NCBI RefSeq assembly: GCF_009834765.1
Contig: NZ_WVHP01000002.1
Location: forward strand, 62,001 to 126,000
Source of the DNA: Saccharibacter sp. EH611
Lineage (GTDB): Bacteria > Pseudomonadota > Alphaproteobacteria > Acetobacterales > Acetobacteraceae
Direction of reading: 5' to 3'
DNA: 64,000 bases
Under the pieces are notes generated by a model. That model made no database searches. It had not been told where the DNA came from and worked only from the letters and a program-made list of their open reading frames with translations. Each line of letters opens with the position of its first letter. Within the stretch, counting starts at the first letter, position 1. The translations under genes and the position numbers were made by a program. Positions 45,672-54,990 of this stretch are shown here, in pieces.

Positions 45672-46759
45672 CTTCGTCTGCCAAAACGTCATCTTCTTCT
45701 CCCTCCAGCGGAGAACATCGCACAACCACGTTGCGATTTAATGATAACCACCTGCTTCAAAAGCTCGTTGGGGATCATAACCGCTACCTCACGAAACTTG
45801 AGCATGGACTTGATGTTCGCTTAACGTGTCGGGGTAATAGAATCGCTGTTTCAGGCTCTCCAGAGACCGTTGAGCAGGCGCAAGCGGCCTTAATTGCTCT
45901 TTACCGTCAGGTTGAGCAGGGGCATACTCTTGATACAGAACATGTTGAGGGGATTATTCGCCTCAGCTCTCTCCCCTCCTCTCGTCAAGCAGCCCCTATG
46001 CCGCATTCTTCTCCAACTCGTGAGCATCCACCTGCAGCCCGCCTAAAAGACCTTCCAACCATCCAAACAAAGCGAGGCGTACTCTCTCCTCGCTCTCACG
46101 GGCAGACAGCCTATATGGAAGCGTTAGCCCAACAAGAAATGGTCTTTGGAATTGGGCCAGCAGGAACGGGAAAAACCTACCTCGCCGTGGCGCAGGCCGT
46201 CGCTATGTTTCAAGCAGGACAGGTCGATCGTATCATTCTCTCACGCCCCGCCGTCGAAGCGGGTGAACGTCTTGGGTTTCTACCTGGTGATATGCGTGAA
46301 AAAATTGATCCTTATCTGCGCCCTCTCTACGACGCCCTGCATGACATGATGCCGGGAGACCAAGTGACGCGACGTATGAGCAGTGGTGAAATTGAAGTCG
46401 CTCCTCTCGCCTTCATGCGTGGCCGCACACTAGGTCATGCTTATGTCATCTTGGATGAAGCGCAGAACACGACCCCCGCTCAGATGAAAATGTTCCTAAC
46501 GCGAATGGGGCCTAATACCCATATGGCCATCACTGGTGATATGAGCCAGATTGACCTTCCCGCAGGCGTTACATCTGGCTTAAGAGACGCCGTTGCAACA
46601 CTTGAGGGGGTGCAAGGTATTTCAATCTGCCACCTCACCGCACTTGATGTGGTACGTCATCCACTTGTCTCTCGTATCGTTGAAGCTTACGATCGTTCCT
46701 CTTCCGACATCTCATCCCGGGAATCTCATGACACCGCGAAACCCTATCGCACGCGCTGA
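45668..46759 (+). CDS. phoH: PhoH-like ATPase
   Basis: A 363-residue P-loop protein. [19 protein letters not shown] is the Walker A (about residues 160-178) and [14 protein letters not shown] the Walker B with an ATP-dependent RNA-binding family pattern; a KH-like domain comes first. It probably acts in RNA metabolism with YbeY, encoded next. The start is a TTG at 45668 inside the miaB stop (TTGA), with GAGGAG about 10 bases upstream. The order miaB-phoH-ybeY-corC is conserved in many Proteobacteria. Confidence 0.92.
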   Translation: MTSSAKTSSSSPSSGEHRTTTLRFNDNHLLQKLVGDHNRYLTKLEHGLDVRLTCRGNRIAVSGSPETVEQAQAALIALYRQVEQGHTLDTEHVEGIIRLSSLPSSRQAAPMPHSSPTREHPPAARLKDLPTIQTKRGVLSPRSHGQTAYMEALAQQEMVFGIGPAGTGKTYLAVAQAVAMFQAGQVDRIILSRPAVEAGERLGFLPGDMREKIDPYLRPLYDALHDMMPGDQVTRRMSSGEIEVAPLAFMRGRTLGHAYVILDEAQNTTPAQMKMFLTRMGPNTHMAITGDMSQIDLPAGVTSGLRDAVATLEGVQGISICHLTALDVVRHPLVSRIVEAYDRSSSDISSRESHDTAKPYRTR

Positions 46760-47219
46760 TCTTATTGTAGAATCAGTGCGTTGGTATGGCGCTATTAGTG
46801 ACCTTGATCGCCTTGTGCAGCGAACATACCAAATGGTGCGCCGTTTCGGTGGAATAAATGTTAACCAGCAAACAGCACCGTCACTGCTTTTCTCTGACGA
46901 TCAGCACGTAAAGAAGCTCAACTTCCAATTCCGTGGAAAGAACAAGCCAACGAATGTTTTAACATTCGAGCCCCTTGGCCCACAGCATGGCGGCGATATT
47001 GTCCTTGCTTACGAGACGATGAAGCGTGAAGCCGACAAAGCCCAACGCCCATTGCGAGCGCATGTGACACATCTGCTTATTCATGGCCTCCTTCATCTCG
47101 CTGGGCATGACCATCTCCATCCAGGTGAAGCACGCCGTATGGAAACGTTAGAAACTTATATTATGCGTCGTATGGGGTTCCCTGACCCTTGGAAAACCGG
47201 AGCAAAGCCACACGCATGA
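46728..47219 (+). CDS. ybeY: Endoribonuclease / rRNA maturation factor YbeY
   Basis: A 163-residue metalloprotein. HLLIHGLLHLAGHDH is the zinc-binding H3XH5XH motif; RGKNKPTNVLTFE precedes it, as in all YbeY. It processes 16S rRNA 3' ends and takes part in ribosome quality control. The start at 46728 overlaps phoH by 32 bases; the open frame runs further upstream, but those residues are an antiparallel reading of phoH. Its stop overlaps the corC start as ATGA. Confidence 0.94.
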   Translation: MTPRNPIARADLIVESVRWYGAISDLDRLVQRTYQMVRRFGGINVNQQTAPSLLFSDDQHVKKLNFQFRGKNKPTNVLTFEPLGPQHGGDIVLAYETMKREADKAQRPLRAHVTHLLIHGLLHLAGHDHLHPGEARRMETLETYIMRRMGFPDPWKTGAKPHA

Positions 47220-48142
47220 CGTCCGATCATTCCTCAAGCTCTCTTTCAAGTTTTTTCAACTTTTTCCATCGAAAAAGTCGGGACTATAACCTTCGTCATG
47301 CGATTGAAGAGATCGTTAGCGAAGCCTCCCACCGTGCCGCCACATCACAGGAAACACCTGAGCTTGACCGCCAAGAGCGCGCCCTTATCATGAATGTTCT
47401 GCATTTGCGTAACATTACAGCCGATGACGTCATGGTACCACGGGCAGATATCGTCGCCATGCCCGACCATATCTCTTTTGAAGATGCACTCGCCCTTGTT
47501 CGGCAGGAACATCACTCCCGTATGCCGGTCTATCATGACCAGCTTGATGATATTGTGGGAATGATCCACGTCAAAGACCTCATCACTCACCTTGATGAGA
47601 AAGCCCCTTTTAATATTCAATCGCTCTTACGCCAGCCCTTATTGATTGCCCCGACAATCCCTGTGCTAGATCTTCAATTGCAAATGCGGCAACGCCGTAC
47701 TCATATGGCTCTCGTCATTGACGAATATGGCAGTATCGACGGACTTGTCACGATTGAAGACCTCATTGAGAAAATTGTGGGCGACATCTCTGACGAACAT
47801 GATGATCCCGTAGAAACACCGTGGATTGAACGGCCTGATGGGTCTATCGACCTTGATGCCCGGCTTTCCGTTAAAGAGCTAGAGCAACGCTTCGGAGAAG
47901 TTCTCACGTCCGAAGAGCGTGAAGCTGAAATTGAAACAGTCGGCGGACTTGTCTTCCATCTTGCCGAGCATGTCCCCGCTCGTGATGAAGTACTCACCCA
48001 CCCGAGCGGTATAGAATTCCGTGTGTTAGAAGCTGATGCGCGCCATATTCTCACTCTCAGAATGCATTTACCTCCTGACTGGAGTAAAAGGCACGATCCT
48101 CCCAACTTAGAAGAGGACATATCACCAGCCCTTGACGCTTAA
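47216..48142 (+). CDS. corC: CorC/HlyC-type CBS-domain protein
   Basis: A 308-residue cytoplasmic protein with two CBS domains (VPRADIVAMPDHISFEDALALVRQEHHSRMPVY and MGLVIDEYGS-like MALVIDEYGSIDGLVTIEDLIEKIVGDI) and a C-terminal transporter-associated CorC_HlyC domain (EIETVGGLVFHLAEHVP). It is thought to regulate magnesium or cobalt efflux. The start at 47216 is in the ATGA overlap with ybeY; the earlier in-frame ATG at 47189 lies inside ybeY. The apolipoprotein N-acyltransferase gene that often follows is absent here. Confidence 0.92.
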   Translation: MTSDHSSSSLSSFFNFFHRKSRDYNLRHAIEEIVSEASHRAATSQETPELDRQERALIMNVLHLRNITADDVMVPRADIVAMPDHISFEDALALVRQEHHSRMPVYHDQLDDIVGMIHVKDLITHLDEKAPFNIQSLLRQPLLIAPTIPVLDLQLQMRQRRTHMALVIDEYGSIDGLVTIEDLIEKIVGDISDEHDDPVETPWIERPDGSIDLDARLSVKELEQRFGEVLTSEEREAEIETVGGLVFHLAEHVPARDEVLTHPSGIEFRVLEADARHILTLRMHLPPDWSKRHDPPNLEEDISPALDA

Positions 48143-48144
48143 AA

Positions 48145-48167
48145 AGCTCTATGTCGTTGATAGAGCT
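48145..48167 (+). terminator. Weak hairpin after corC
   Basis: AGCTCTAT (48145-48152) pairs with ATAGAGCT (48160-48167), a perfect 8-bp stem with a 7-base loop three bases beyond the corC stop. Only ATTCT follows, so termination may be partial. Confidence 0.5.
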
Positions 48168-48200
48168 ATTCTCCGCGTTCTTCATTAAGGAATTTCAGTC

Positions 48201-48815
48201 GTGACCCAGCGTCTTCTCTCTCGTCGTACTATGTTAGGTGCGCTCCCTGCTTTTGCTGCAAGCACGCAATTTGCACATGCAGCAGAAACGCCAGATACAC
48301 GATTCACCCCTCGTATTATCGGGAACCCCCATGCTCCCGTCCTCGTGCAAGAATGGTTTTCTCTCACCTGCACACATTGCGCGCATTTTGCGACAGATGT
48401 CTTCCCCGAAGTTCGGAAGAGATTTATTGATACAGGAAAAATTCGTTATCAGTTCCATGATTTCCCACTTGATCAAATTGGTCTGATTGCCGCGGCAGTT
48501 GCACGCTCGTTGCCAGAAGAGCGTTATGAACCTTTCATCATGTCTCTGTTCTCACGTTTACAACAATGGGCATTTAGTTCTAGCGATCCAATTGAACATT
48601 TACGTCAGGAAGCTGCCCTTGCCGGTATGGCCCCTAGCCGCTTTGACGCTATCCGTAACGATCAAACCCTGGCTAAAGAGCTGTATGAGCAATCGCAAAA
48701 TGATGGCCGTATCTATTCCATCCAAGGCACGCCGTATTTCCGCTTTAATGACAAGCCCTTCGCTCAAGACCCCGAAACTATTGAAAAATTTGCTGAATTA
48801 GTGCGTAACGCCTAA
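48201..48815 (+). CDS. DsbA-family thiol oxidoreductase, exported
   Basis: A 204-residue thioredoxin-fold protein with a twin-arginine-like signal (SRRTMLGALPAFAAST) cleaved near AHAAE. The redox site is CTHC (Cys57, Cys60) followed by a helical insert and the cis-proline loop QGTPYF. It should form or shuffle disulfides in the periplasm. The start is a GTG at 48201 with AAGGA about 9 bases upstream. It lies between corC and smc on the same strand, and a separate DsbB partner is not in the window. Confidence 0.87.
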   Translation: MTQRLLSRRTMLGALPAFAASTQFAHAAETPDTRFTPRIIGNPHAPVLVQEWFSLTCTHCAHFATDVFPEVRKRFIDTGKIRYQFHDFPLDQIGLIAAAVARSLPEERYEPFIMSLFSRLQQWAFSSSDPIEHLRQEAALAGMAPSRFDAIRNDQTLAKELYEQSQNDGRIYSIQGTPYFRFNDKPFAQDPETIEKFAELVRNA

Positions 48816-48851
48816 AAGCGTTTCTTTACCATCTAACACACACGGTTTTTC

Positions 48852-51800
48852 ATGACGCAGCACAGGGCAACCATTACCCGTTTGGATATTGCCGGGTTCA
48901 AAAGCTTTGCTGATGATGTCCACCTGGACATCCTGCCTGGGCTTACAGGCATTGTCGGCCCCAATGGATGTGGCAAGTCTAATATTGTAGAAGCCCTGCG
49001 CTGGACGATGGGAGAAAGCTCAGCTCGCGCTCTCCGTGGTGGTGAAAGTGATGACCTTATCTTTGCTGGAACGGGCGCTCGTCCATCACGTAATGTTGCT
49101 AAGGTCACGCTTTCGCTTGATCATGCCCAAGGCTTAGCTCCCGCTCCTTTTGGGGAAAGTGATGAACTCAATATCTCACGCCAAGCTGAACGTGGGCGTG
49201 GGAGTGCCTACCGCATTAATGGCCAGACGATGCGAGCACGCGATGTTCAAACAATTTTCGCGGATCTTTCCTCTGGGGCTCGTAGCTCGTCCATTATCAG
49301 CCAAAACCGTGTCAGCCAGCTGATCGCCGCTAAACCGGAAGAACGCCGTGCGCTCCTTGAAGAAGCCGCTGGAATCACAGGGTTATATGCACGGCGCCGT
49401 GACGCTGAATTGAAACTACGTCAATCAGAAAGCAATTTAGAACGCGCTGAAGATAGGCGGCAACAGCTCACCGAGCAGCTGGATGTTCTTGAAGATCAAT
49501 CAACGCACGCACGGCATTATCGCTCCCTTTCTGAGAAAATTCGTGAATCAGAGCTTCTCTTACTCACCGCACAACATGCTCGTGCGCAAAAATCCATACA
49601 ACAGCACCAGAAAAACCTTTCTCAAATTAAAGACAAACTTCATAAAATAGAAACACAGGTTCATAATGCGGAAAAATATTCTGCTGAGCAAAAAGAAAAA
49701 GAGAAAATCTATCAACGTAATATTGAAACACTTCGCCCCGCTATTGAGGAGCTTCGTGTTAGCATTCAGGTCGCCAAAAAAAACCTAGAACATTCGCAGA
49801 AAACCAAACAAGAAACGGCTGAACGGCTTGCACAAATTGAAAGTGACTTACAACGTCAGAAGAACACGCGCGACCAACTTACCGCACGCAAAAACGCTCT
49901 TCTATCCGAGATCAATACTCTAAAGGAAAAAGAAGCTCTCTTTCCTGAAAAGCAGGAGACACTACGTAAAGAGCTCGAACGCCTCTCCCATGATCAAGCG
50001 GACAAGCAGCGTTCTTACGATGAGCTCACTGCGCAGTACAACAAAGAATATCTCCAACACGAAACGCTAAAAAGCCAGCTAAAGGATCGCAACCAACAGC
50101 TTAAAAAAGAACGTACTGCGCTTCAGGAACTTGAGAACGAACACGAAAAAATTCACCAAAAACAGGCTGACTTCCCGTCGCTTCACCATGCTTCTCAGCA
50201 AGCACAGGAAGCACGAGACCAAGCGCAACATGCCCGGCGAAAACTGCAAAAGGCACAGTCCGCTCACCAAGAATGTGTATTAGAAGCGAAGCTTGCTGCT
50301 CAAGCTCTTAAGCAAGCCGAAGAACAAGAGAAACAGCTTAAAACACGCCTTCATAGTGTAAAGAACAATCTTGAGGAACTTGAAAAACGCCGTCAGTCGG
50401 ACGCAACACAGTGCCAAATGTTGGAAGATTCTCTGCTTTCAGATGAGCAGAAACACCTGCTGGAACGCACCATAAGTAATGCTAGAAAAACGACCAAAGA
50501 AGCAGAAGAACGCGAGAAAAAACTCTTCCAGAAAAAAGAACAGGTTGAACAAGAATGGCTGACTAAACGCGCTCGTCATGATGAATGGCAACGTAAACAC
50601 ACCGCCTTAACCGAAGAGATTGAGCGCCTCACCCACGCTTTGTCTCAGCAAGAAAAACGCTATCAAAATGCTCTTGATGCCATTGAAAAAATGAATCAAG
50701 AACCTCTCTCTGCTCACGATGTTGAGCAAGCTGAGAATAACTTCTCCTCTGTGGAGAAAGAGCTTTCCTCCCACAATAAGAAACTCTCCAAAACGCAAAA
50801 CGAGCTCACGCAAGCACAACGCCATGCTGAGAAAATACGCCAAGAGGTTATGCAACGGGAAGCGGAGTTAGCGCAACTCCAAGGCGAATGCGAAGGCCTT
50901 CGTCAAAGCCTTGGAGCCAATGAAACCCAAACACCAGATCCTGTTATTGACCATATCCGAGTTCCAGAAGAGCTTACACGTGCCCTCGCTTGCGCTCTGA
51001 CAGAGGGACTGGAAGCCTCACTGTCTCCCCTCCCACTTCCACCTTCAAGCAATCACGAAACATTGCGCTATTGGCGAGATTTGCCAATCTTATCGGCAGA
51101 TGGCGTTGCTTCTTTACAGCCTTTGAGCGCGTATATGACCGCTCCAAAAGCGCTCTCACGTGCTCTTTCTTCAGTCTTTTTAGTAGATGATCCACAGCAA
51201 GGCGAAACATTCCAAGCCCAGCTAGCCCCAGGGCAAAGCCTTGTCTCGCGTGAGGGTGATGTATGGCGCTGGGATGGGTTTGTTCGTAGTCATAAAGCTC
51301 CATCTGCCGAAACGATACGGTTAGAGCAGCAACAGCGCCTTCGCAGTCTTGAAAAAGAGATTAAAGCCATCAAAGCGGCTCTGACCGAAGCGCAGGAAAA
51401 ATTTACTACCAGCCAAAAAACACTTGTGTCATGCCGCACGCACGTCGCTACGCTCACACGACAGCATCAGCAGCTGAAAGACAGCCATAGTAAAGCCCAT
51501 CTTCAGGCGCAGGAGCTGTCACGCCGGTTCTCTTTCCATCAAGAACGGCTTACGCTAGCCCAGGAACAGCTAGAGGAGCAAAAGAACGCCCTCCAAAGCC
51601 TTAAGGAGCAGCGACAACATCAAGAAAGCGCTCTGACGCATTTCCCCAAACAACCACACGATGCGCTTCGCCTCGCGGAAGAAGCCACACACGCTATACA
51701 AAAACAGGCACGCCAAGCCCGCGATGCTTATCAAAAACGTCAAGCAGAACTTCATAAAGCTGAACGCTCTTATGAGCAGGCCCTTCTGGCGCATAAAACG

Positions 51801-53390
51801 ACGCAAGAACGCCTCGCAGAATTAAAGCTCTCTGACCAACGACTCGCTCAAGAAATACGCTCCCAACAAGGAGAACATAATGAACTTCTTGAGGAGCAGA
51901 AACGTCTTGATGTCCGCACCTTCCATGCCCGTGTCCAACAAGGTGACACCTCACTTGCTGAGGCCTTGACGCAACGTCAACAGGCCGAACAGGCTTACAA
52001 AGAAGCCCAACAACACGCTGATCAGCTGACGGAGCACTACACACAGTTAGAACGTGAACTCACTGCCCTAAACACTCAAGCTGACACTATTGGGCAACGT
52101 ATCAAGACACAGAAAGATACACTTTCCCGCTCAGAAGAACAGACTGCACAGCTTGCGCAAGAGGAAGCATCCCTCCCAACTCTAGAGAGTACACAGCATG
52201 CAGTGACTGAAGCACAGCACGCTCTTAAAATAGTACGTACGCACGTACAAAAATTACACCAACACCATGCGCAGCTAGAGCAAGAGGAACAGAGCTGTCG
52301 TGCGCACTATGAAGCTCTTCAACAGCAACATAAAATGCTTGAAGAAACATTAGACCATCTACACGAAGAAGAAACAGCGCTCCTTCAGCGGCAAAAACAG
52401 CTTCTTCCCTCCTCAGAAAACAGTGGAAAAAACCAAACTGCCCTAGAGGAAAATATAACGCGCTCTTCCGAAAAGCTCACAAAGCTAGAGGAGGAGATGC
52501 AGACGAACCGCAGTGCTCTCGAAGAATTGTATAAAGACAAAGAGCAACGCTCTGCCCGTCACCATCATGATCATCAACAGCGTGCTCAGTATGCTGAAGA
52601 AGTTATCCGTATCAAAGAGCGTTTGGAACAGGCCTATTCCGCTTACGATACACTCCGCCACAATACGCCTCTTCCAGAAAACTCCCCTACATTAACGGAG
52701 GTCACCGCACAGGCCGAGCAACAGTTCCGGCGAAATGTAAAGCGCTTTACGCAGGAACGCGAAGCACTTGGCCCTGTTAATTTATGTGCTGAAGAAGAAT
52801 TTCAGAAAGCTCGCGACGAATCAGAGCATTTGCTTAAAGAACATACCGAGCTCACCACGGCTATTGCGCGTCTTCGCGGTGGGATTGGAGCGATTAATCG
52901 ACAAGGGCGCTCAAAGCTCACAACGATCTTCACAGAGATCAACCAGCATTTTCAGTCTCTTTTTGAGCGTATGTTTGGAGGTGGGAAGGCACATCTCGCC
53001 ATGGTCGGAAGTGACGATCCGTTAGATGCTGGGCTCGAGATTTTCGCGCAACCACCGGGAAAAAAATTATCGACCCTTTCCCTTCTTTCTGGTGGCGAAC
53101 AAGCCTTGACGGCTCTCTCTCTGATTTTTGCCGCGTTCCACTGCACACCAGCGCCAATTTGTGTGCTGGATGAAGTGGATGCTCCTTTAGATGATGCTAA
53201 TATTGAGCGTTTCTGCCATCTTCTAACGGATATGACGAAACAGACAAAAACACGCTTTTTAGTGGTTACCCATCATCAGCTCACTATGGCGCATATGGAT
53301 CGTCTTTTTGGCGTTACAATGCAGGAAAGAGGTGTCAGCCGCTTGCTCTCTGTTAATTTAGATGAAAGTATCAAGATGGCTAACGGTTGA
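48852..53390 (+). CDS. smc: Chromosome segregation protein SMC (long form)
   Basis: A 1512-residue ATPase: Walker A GPNGCGKSNIVEALRW near residue 36, two long glutamine-, glutamate- and lysine-rich coiled coils (about 170-700 and 830-1320) flanking a hinge region (about 700-800), and a C-terminal LSGGEQALTALSL signature with Walker B ICVLDEVDAPLDDANIERF. SMC with ScpA and ScpB compacts and segregates the chromosome. The total is several hundred residues longer than the roughly 1150-1200 of most bacterial SMC, mainly because the coiled coils are longer. The composition is unlike the neighbours (rich in Q and E). Confidence 0.94.
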   Translation: MTQHRATITRLDIAGFKSFADDVHLDILPGLTGIVGPNGCGKSNIVEALRWTMGESSARALRGGESDDLIFAGTGARPSRNVAKVTLSLDHAQGLAPAPFGESDELNISRQAERGRGSAYRINGQTMRARDVQTIFADLSSGARSSSIISQNRVSQLIAAKPEERRALLEEAAGITGLYARRRDAELKLRQSESNLERAEDRRQQLTEQLDVLEDQSTHARHYRSLSEKIRESELLLLTAQHARAQKSIQQHQKNLSQIKDKLHKIETQVHNAEKYSAEQKEKEKIYQRNIETLRPAIEELRVSIQVAKKNLEHSQKTKQETAERLAQIESDLQRQKNTRDQLTARKNALLSEINTLKEKEALFPEKQETLRKELERLSHDQADKQRSYDELTAQYNKEYLQHETLKSQLKDRNQQLKKERTALQELENEHEKIHQKQADFPSLHHASQQAQEARDQAQHARRKLQKAQSAHQECVLEAKLAAQALKQAEEQEKQLKTRLHSVKNNLEELEKRRQSDATQCQMLEDSLLSDEQKHLLERTISNARKTTKEAEEREKKLFQKKEQVEQEWLTKRARHDEWQRKHTALTEEIERLTHALSQQEKRYQNALDAIEKMNQEPLSAHDVEQAENNFSSVEKELSSHNKKLSKTQNELTQAQRHAEKIRQEVMQREAELAQLQGECEGLRQSLGANETQTPDPVIDHIRVPEELTRALACALTEGLEASLSPLPLPPSSNHETLRYWRDLPILSADGVASLQPLSAYMTAPKALSRALSSVFLVDDPQQGETFQAQLAPGQSLVSREGDVWRWDGFVRSHKAPSAETIRLEQQQRLRSLEKEIKAIKAALTEAQEKFTTSQKTLVSCRTHVATLTRQHQQLKDSHSKAHLQAQELSRRFSFHQERLTLAQEQLEEQKNALQSLKEQRQHQESALTHFPKQPHDALRLAEEATHAIQKQARQARDAYQKRQAELHKAERSYEQALLAHKTTQERLAELKLSDQRLAQEIRSQQGEHNELLEEQKRLDVRTFHARVQQGDTSLAEALTQRQQAEQAYKEAQQHADQLTEHYTQLERELTALNTQADTIGQRIKTQKDTLSRSEEQTAQLAQEEASLPTLESTQHAVTEAQHALKIVRTHVQKLHQHHAQLEQEEQSCRAHYEALQQQHKMLEETLDHLHEEETALLQRQKQLLPSSENSGKNQTALEENITRSSEKLTKLEEEMQTNRSALEELYKDKEQRSARHHHDHQQRAQYAEEVIRIKERLEQAYSAYDTLRHNTPLPENSPTLTEVTAQAEQQFRRNVKRFTQEREALGPVNLCAEEEFQKARDESEHLLKEHTELTTAIARLRGGIGAINRQGRSKLTTIFTEINQHFQSLFERMFGGGKAHLAMVGSDDPLDAGLEIFAQPPGKKLSTLSLLSGGEQALTALSLIFAAFHCTPAPICVLDEVDAPLDDANIERFCHLLTDMTKQTKTRFLVVTHHQLTMAHMDRLFGVTMQERGVSRLLSVNLDESIKMANG

Positions 53391-54198
53391 CGATTACGCC
53401 CTGACATCAGACAATCAGCACCTCCTGTTAACAACCCGGATAACCAAGACAGCCGGAGCCGTGAAAGATCGACCTATTTTTGCCGAACCTACACTTTGCG
53501 AATCGGTATTGACCCGCATTCGCCAGCATGGGCTGCGCGTTGTGGGAGACGTGCATGGTGATCTCAACGCCTTTCGGCACGCCATCGCAACCCAACGTTA
53601 TGTCTTACAATTGGGCGATCTTGTGGATCACGGCCCCGATAGCGCTGGCGTGCTTGAAGTCATGCTGGATCTTATTGAGACTCAACGAGGGATGTTCGTC
53701 CTTGGGAACCATGACCGCAAACTCGGCCGTGCTTTAGAGGGACGACGACTGAGACGTGATCCACCGCTTGAGGAAACACTTAGGCAAATTAGCCTTTCTG
53801 CTCAAGATGATCTCGCTCAACGTGCACACGAAGCTATTCGTCATGCACCGGCCTGGCAGCGATTAAATAATATTATTTTTGTACATGGTGGCTTTCACAC
53901 AACCATGCTGTCATCGCCCCCTCCTCCGACAGGGTTGGACGACATGTCCCCCCCTCTGTCTCGTGCGCTGTTTGGTGAAACCACCAGTCGTATGCAACCT
54001 GATGGATACCCCGAGCGCCGCCTAAGCTGGATTAACCGTATCCCTGCAGGTATCACCGTCTATGTCGGTCATGACCGCCGTTCTTATGATGGAAGGCCGT
54101 GGCACCGTACCGGACGTCTGGGTGGGAAAGCAGTCTTTATGGATCTTGGTGCCGGAAAAGGTGGCCATTTAGCATGGATTGACCTCAATGACTTCTGA
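53362..54198 (+). CDS. PPP-family metallophosphatase
   Basis: A protein of up to 278 residues with the phosphoprotein phosphatase signatures GDVHGDL (61-67), GDLVDHGPDS and GNHDRK, and a later IIFVHGGF. The family includes serine/threonine phosphatases and diadenosine tetraphosphatases. The true start is uncertain: ATG 53362 overlaps smc by 29 bases and has no ribosome site, while GTG 53461 (close to where family similarity begins) has a GGAG very near. It is followed by chorismate mutase with an 11-base overlap. Confidence 0.78.
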   Translation: MKVSRWLTVDDYALTSDNQHLLLTTRITKTAGAVKDRPIFAEPTLCESVLTRIRQHGLRVVGDVHGDLNAFRHAIATQRYVLQLGDLVDHGPDSAGVLEVMLDLIETQRGMFVLGNHDRKLGRALEGRRLRRDPPLEETLRQISLSAQDDLAQRAHEAIRHAPAWQRLNNIIFVHGGFHTTMLSSPPPPTGLDDMSPPLSRALFGETTSRMQPDGYPERRLSWINRIPAGITVYVGHDRRSYDGRPWHRTGRLGGKAVFMDLGAGKGGHLAWIDLNDF

Positions 54199-54493
54199 GA
54201 CAGCTGACCTTGCTCTTCAGCAACTCCGCAATACGATTGATAATATCGACACAGCTCTTGTGTGCTTGTTGGCAGAGCGTTTTAAGACAACACAAACAGT
54301 TGGCGAGCTAAAAGCGCAGTACCAGCTTCCTGCATCTGATCCCGAGCGTGAGGCTCAACAAGTTGCCCGTCTTCGTCAGCTTGCTGAAAATGCCCAGCTT
54401 GATCCCGATTTTGCAGAACGTTTCTTTTCCTTTGTCGTGTCAGAAGTCATTGCTCACCATAAGCGCATCGCCAGCTCTTTAGAGACTGATTGA
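54188..54493 (+). CDS. Chorismate mutase (AroQ type)
   Basis: A 101-residue helical protein of the AroQ class: LRNTIDNIDTALVCLLAERFKTTQTVGELKA carries the substrate-binding Arg and Lys, and a second helix ends in FFSFVVSEVIAHHKRI. It converts chorismate to prephenate for tyrosine and phenylalanine. The ATG at 54188 overlaps the phosphatase stop by 11 bases; a TTG at 54179 is less likely. It is transcribed in the direction of sldB, 113 bases further on. Confidence 0.88.
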   Translation: MTSETADLALQQLRNTIDNIDTALVCLLAERFKTTQTVGELKAQYQLPASDPEREAQQVARLRQLAENAQLDPDFAERFFSFVVSEVIAHHKRIASSLETD

Positions 54494-54606
54494 TATGCTC
54501 ATATTTTTGTGATCGTTCCTTCACGTAAACGTGTTGGATGATGGGTTTTTTTACTTTGTGACGCTCCCCTAATTGAAAGAATATTCTTCCAGTTAGGAGA
54601 TTGTCT

Positions 54607-54990
54607 GTGATTTCTTCTTCTCCCTCCTCCCGATCCCGATGGAAGGTAGCTCCTGTTCTCATCGGAATACTTGCAGCCATTATTTTGGTCTTTGGCCTTT
54701 ATTTCGTCATATTAGGGTCAGAACTCGCTTGGCTCGGCGGCTCTTGGTATTATGTGCTGTGCGGCATTCTCCTCACAGCTTCGGGTATTCTCATGCTCCG
54801 TCAACAAGCAATGGGCGGCTGGCTTTATCTGCTGGCATGGTTCTTAACGATCCCTTGGACAATTTACGAAGTTGGGTTCGATTTTTGGGGATGGCTCCCT
54901 CGCCTCTTAGGCCCCACTCTGATTGCCATCGCTGTCGCGTTCAGCCTTCTCGCACTATCTCGTATCCAGAAAGAAGCACGCCATGCGTAA
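54607..54990 (+). CDS. sldB: Membrane subunit of the PQQ polyol dehydrogenase
   Basis: A 127-residue protein with four transmembrane helices: VLIGILAAIILVFGLYFVIL, YYVLCGILLTASGILML, WLYLLAWFLTIPWTIYEV and a C-terminal LIAIAVAFSLLAL. It corresponds to the N-terminal membrane part of quinoprotein glucose dehydrogenase. SldB is needed for SldA to be active and probably hands electrons to ubiquinone. The start is the GTG at 54607, with AGGAG 7 bases upstream; a TTG at 54601 is too close. Its stop overlaps the sldA start by 8 bases. Confidence 0.87.
   Translation: MISSSPSSRSRWKVAPVLIGILAAIILVFGLYFVILGSELAWLGGSWYYVLCGILLTASGILMLRQQAMGGWLYLLAWFLTIPWTIYEVGFDFWGWLPRLLGPTLIAIAVAFSLLALSRIQKEARHA

Noticed and set aside
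46593-46727. The longer N-terminus of YbeY
   Set aside because: These codons overlap phoH in another frame, do not resemble YbeY, and the ATG at 46728 fits the family length.
47701-48120. A 139-codon open frame antisense to corC
   Set aside because: Its composition (long runs of Ser and Arg) is that of a reversed acidic CBS protein, and corC on the other strand has clear CBS motifs.
49500-52700. Repetitive CAGCA/GAAGA-rich DNA as tandem repeats or a CRISPR-like array
   Set aside because: The low complexity comes from coiled-coil codons for Gln, Glu, Ala and Lys in smc; no fixed repeat unit or spacer pattern is present.
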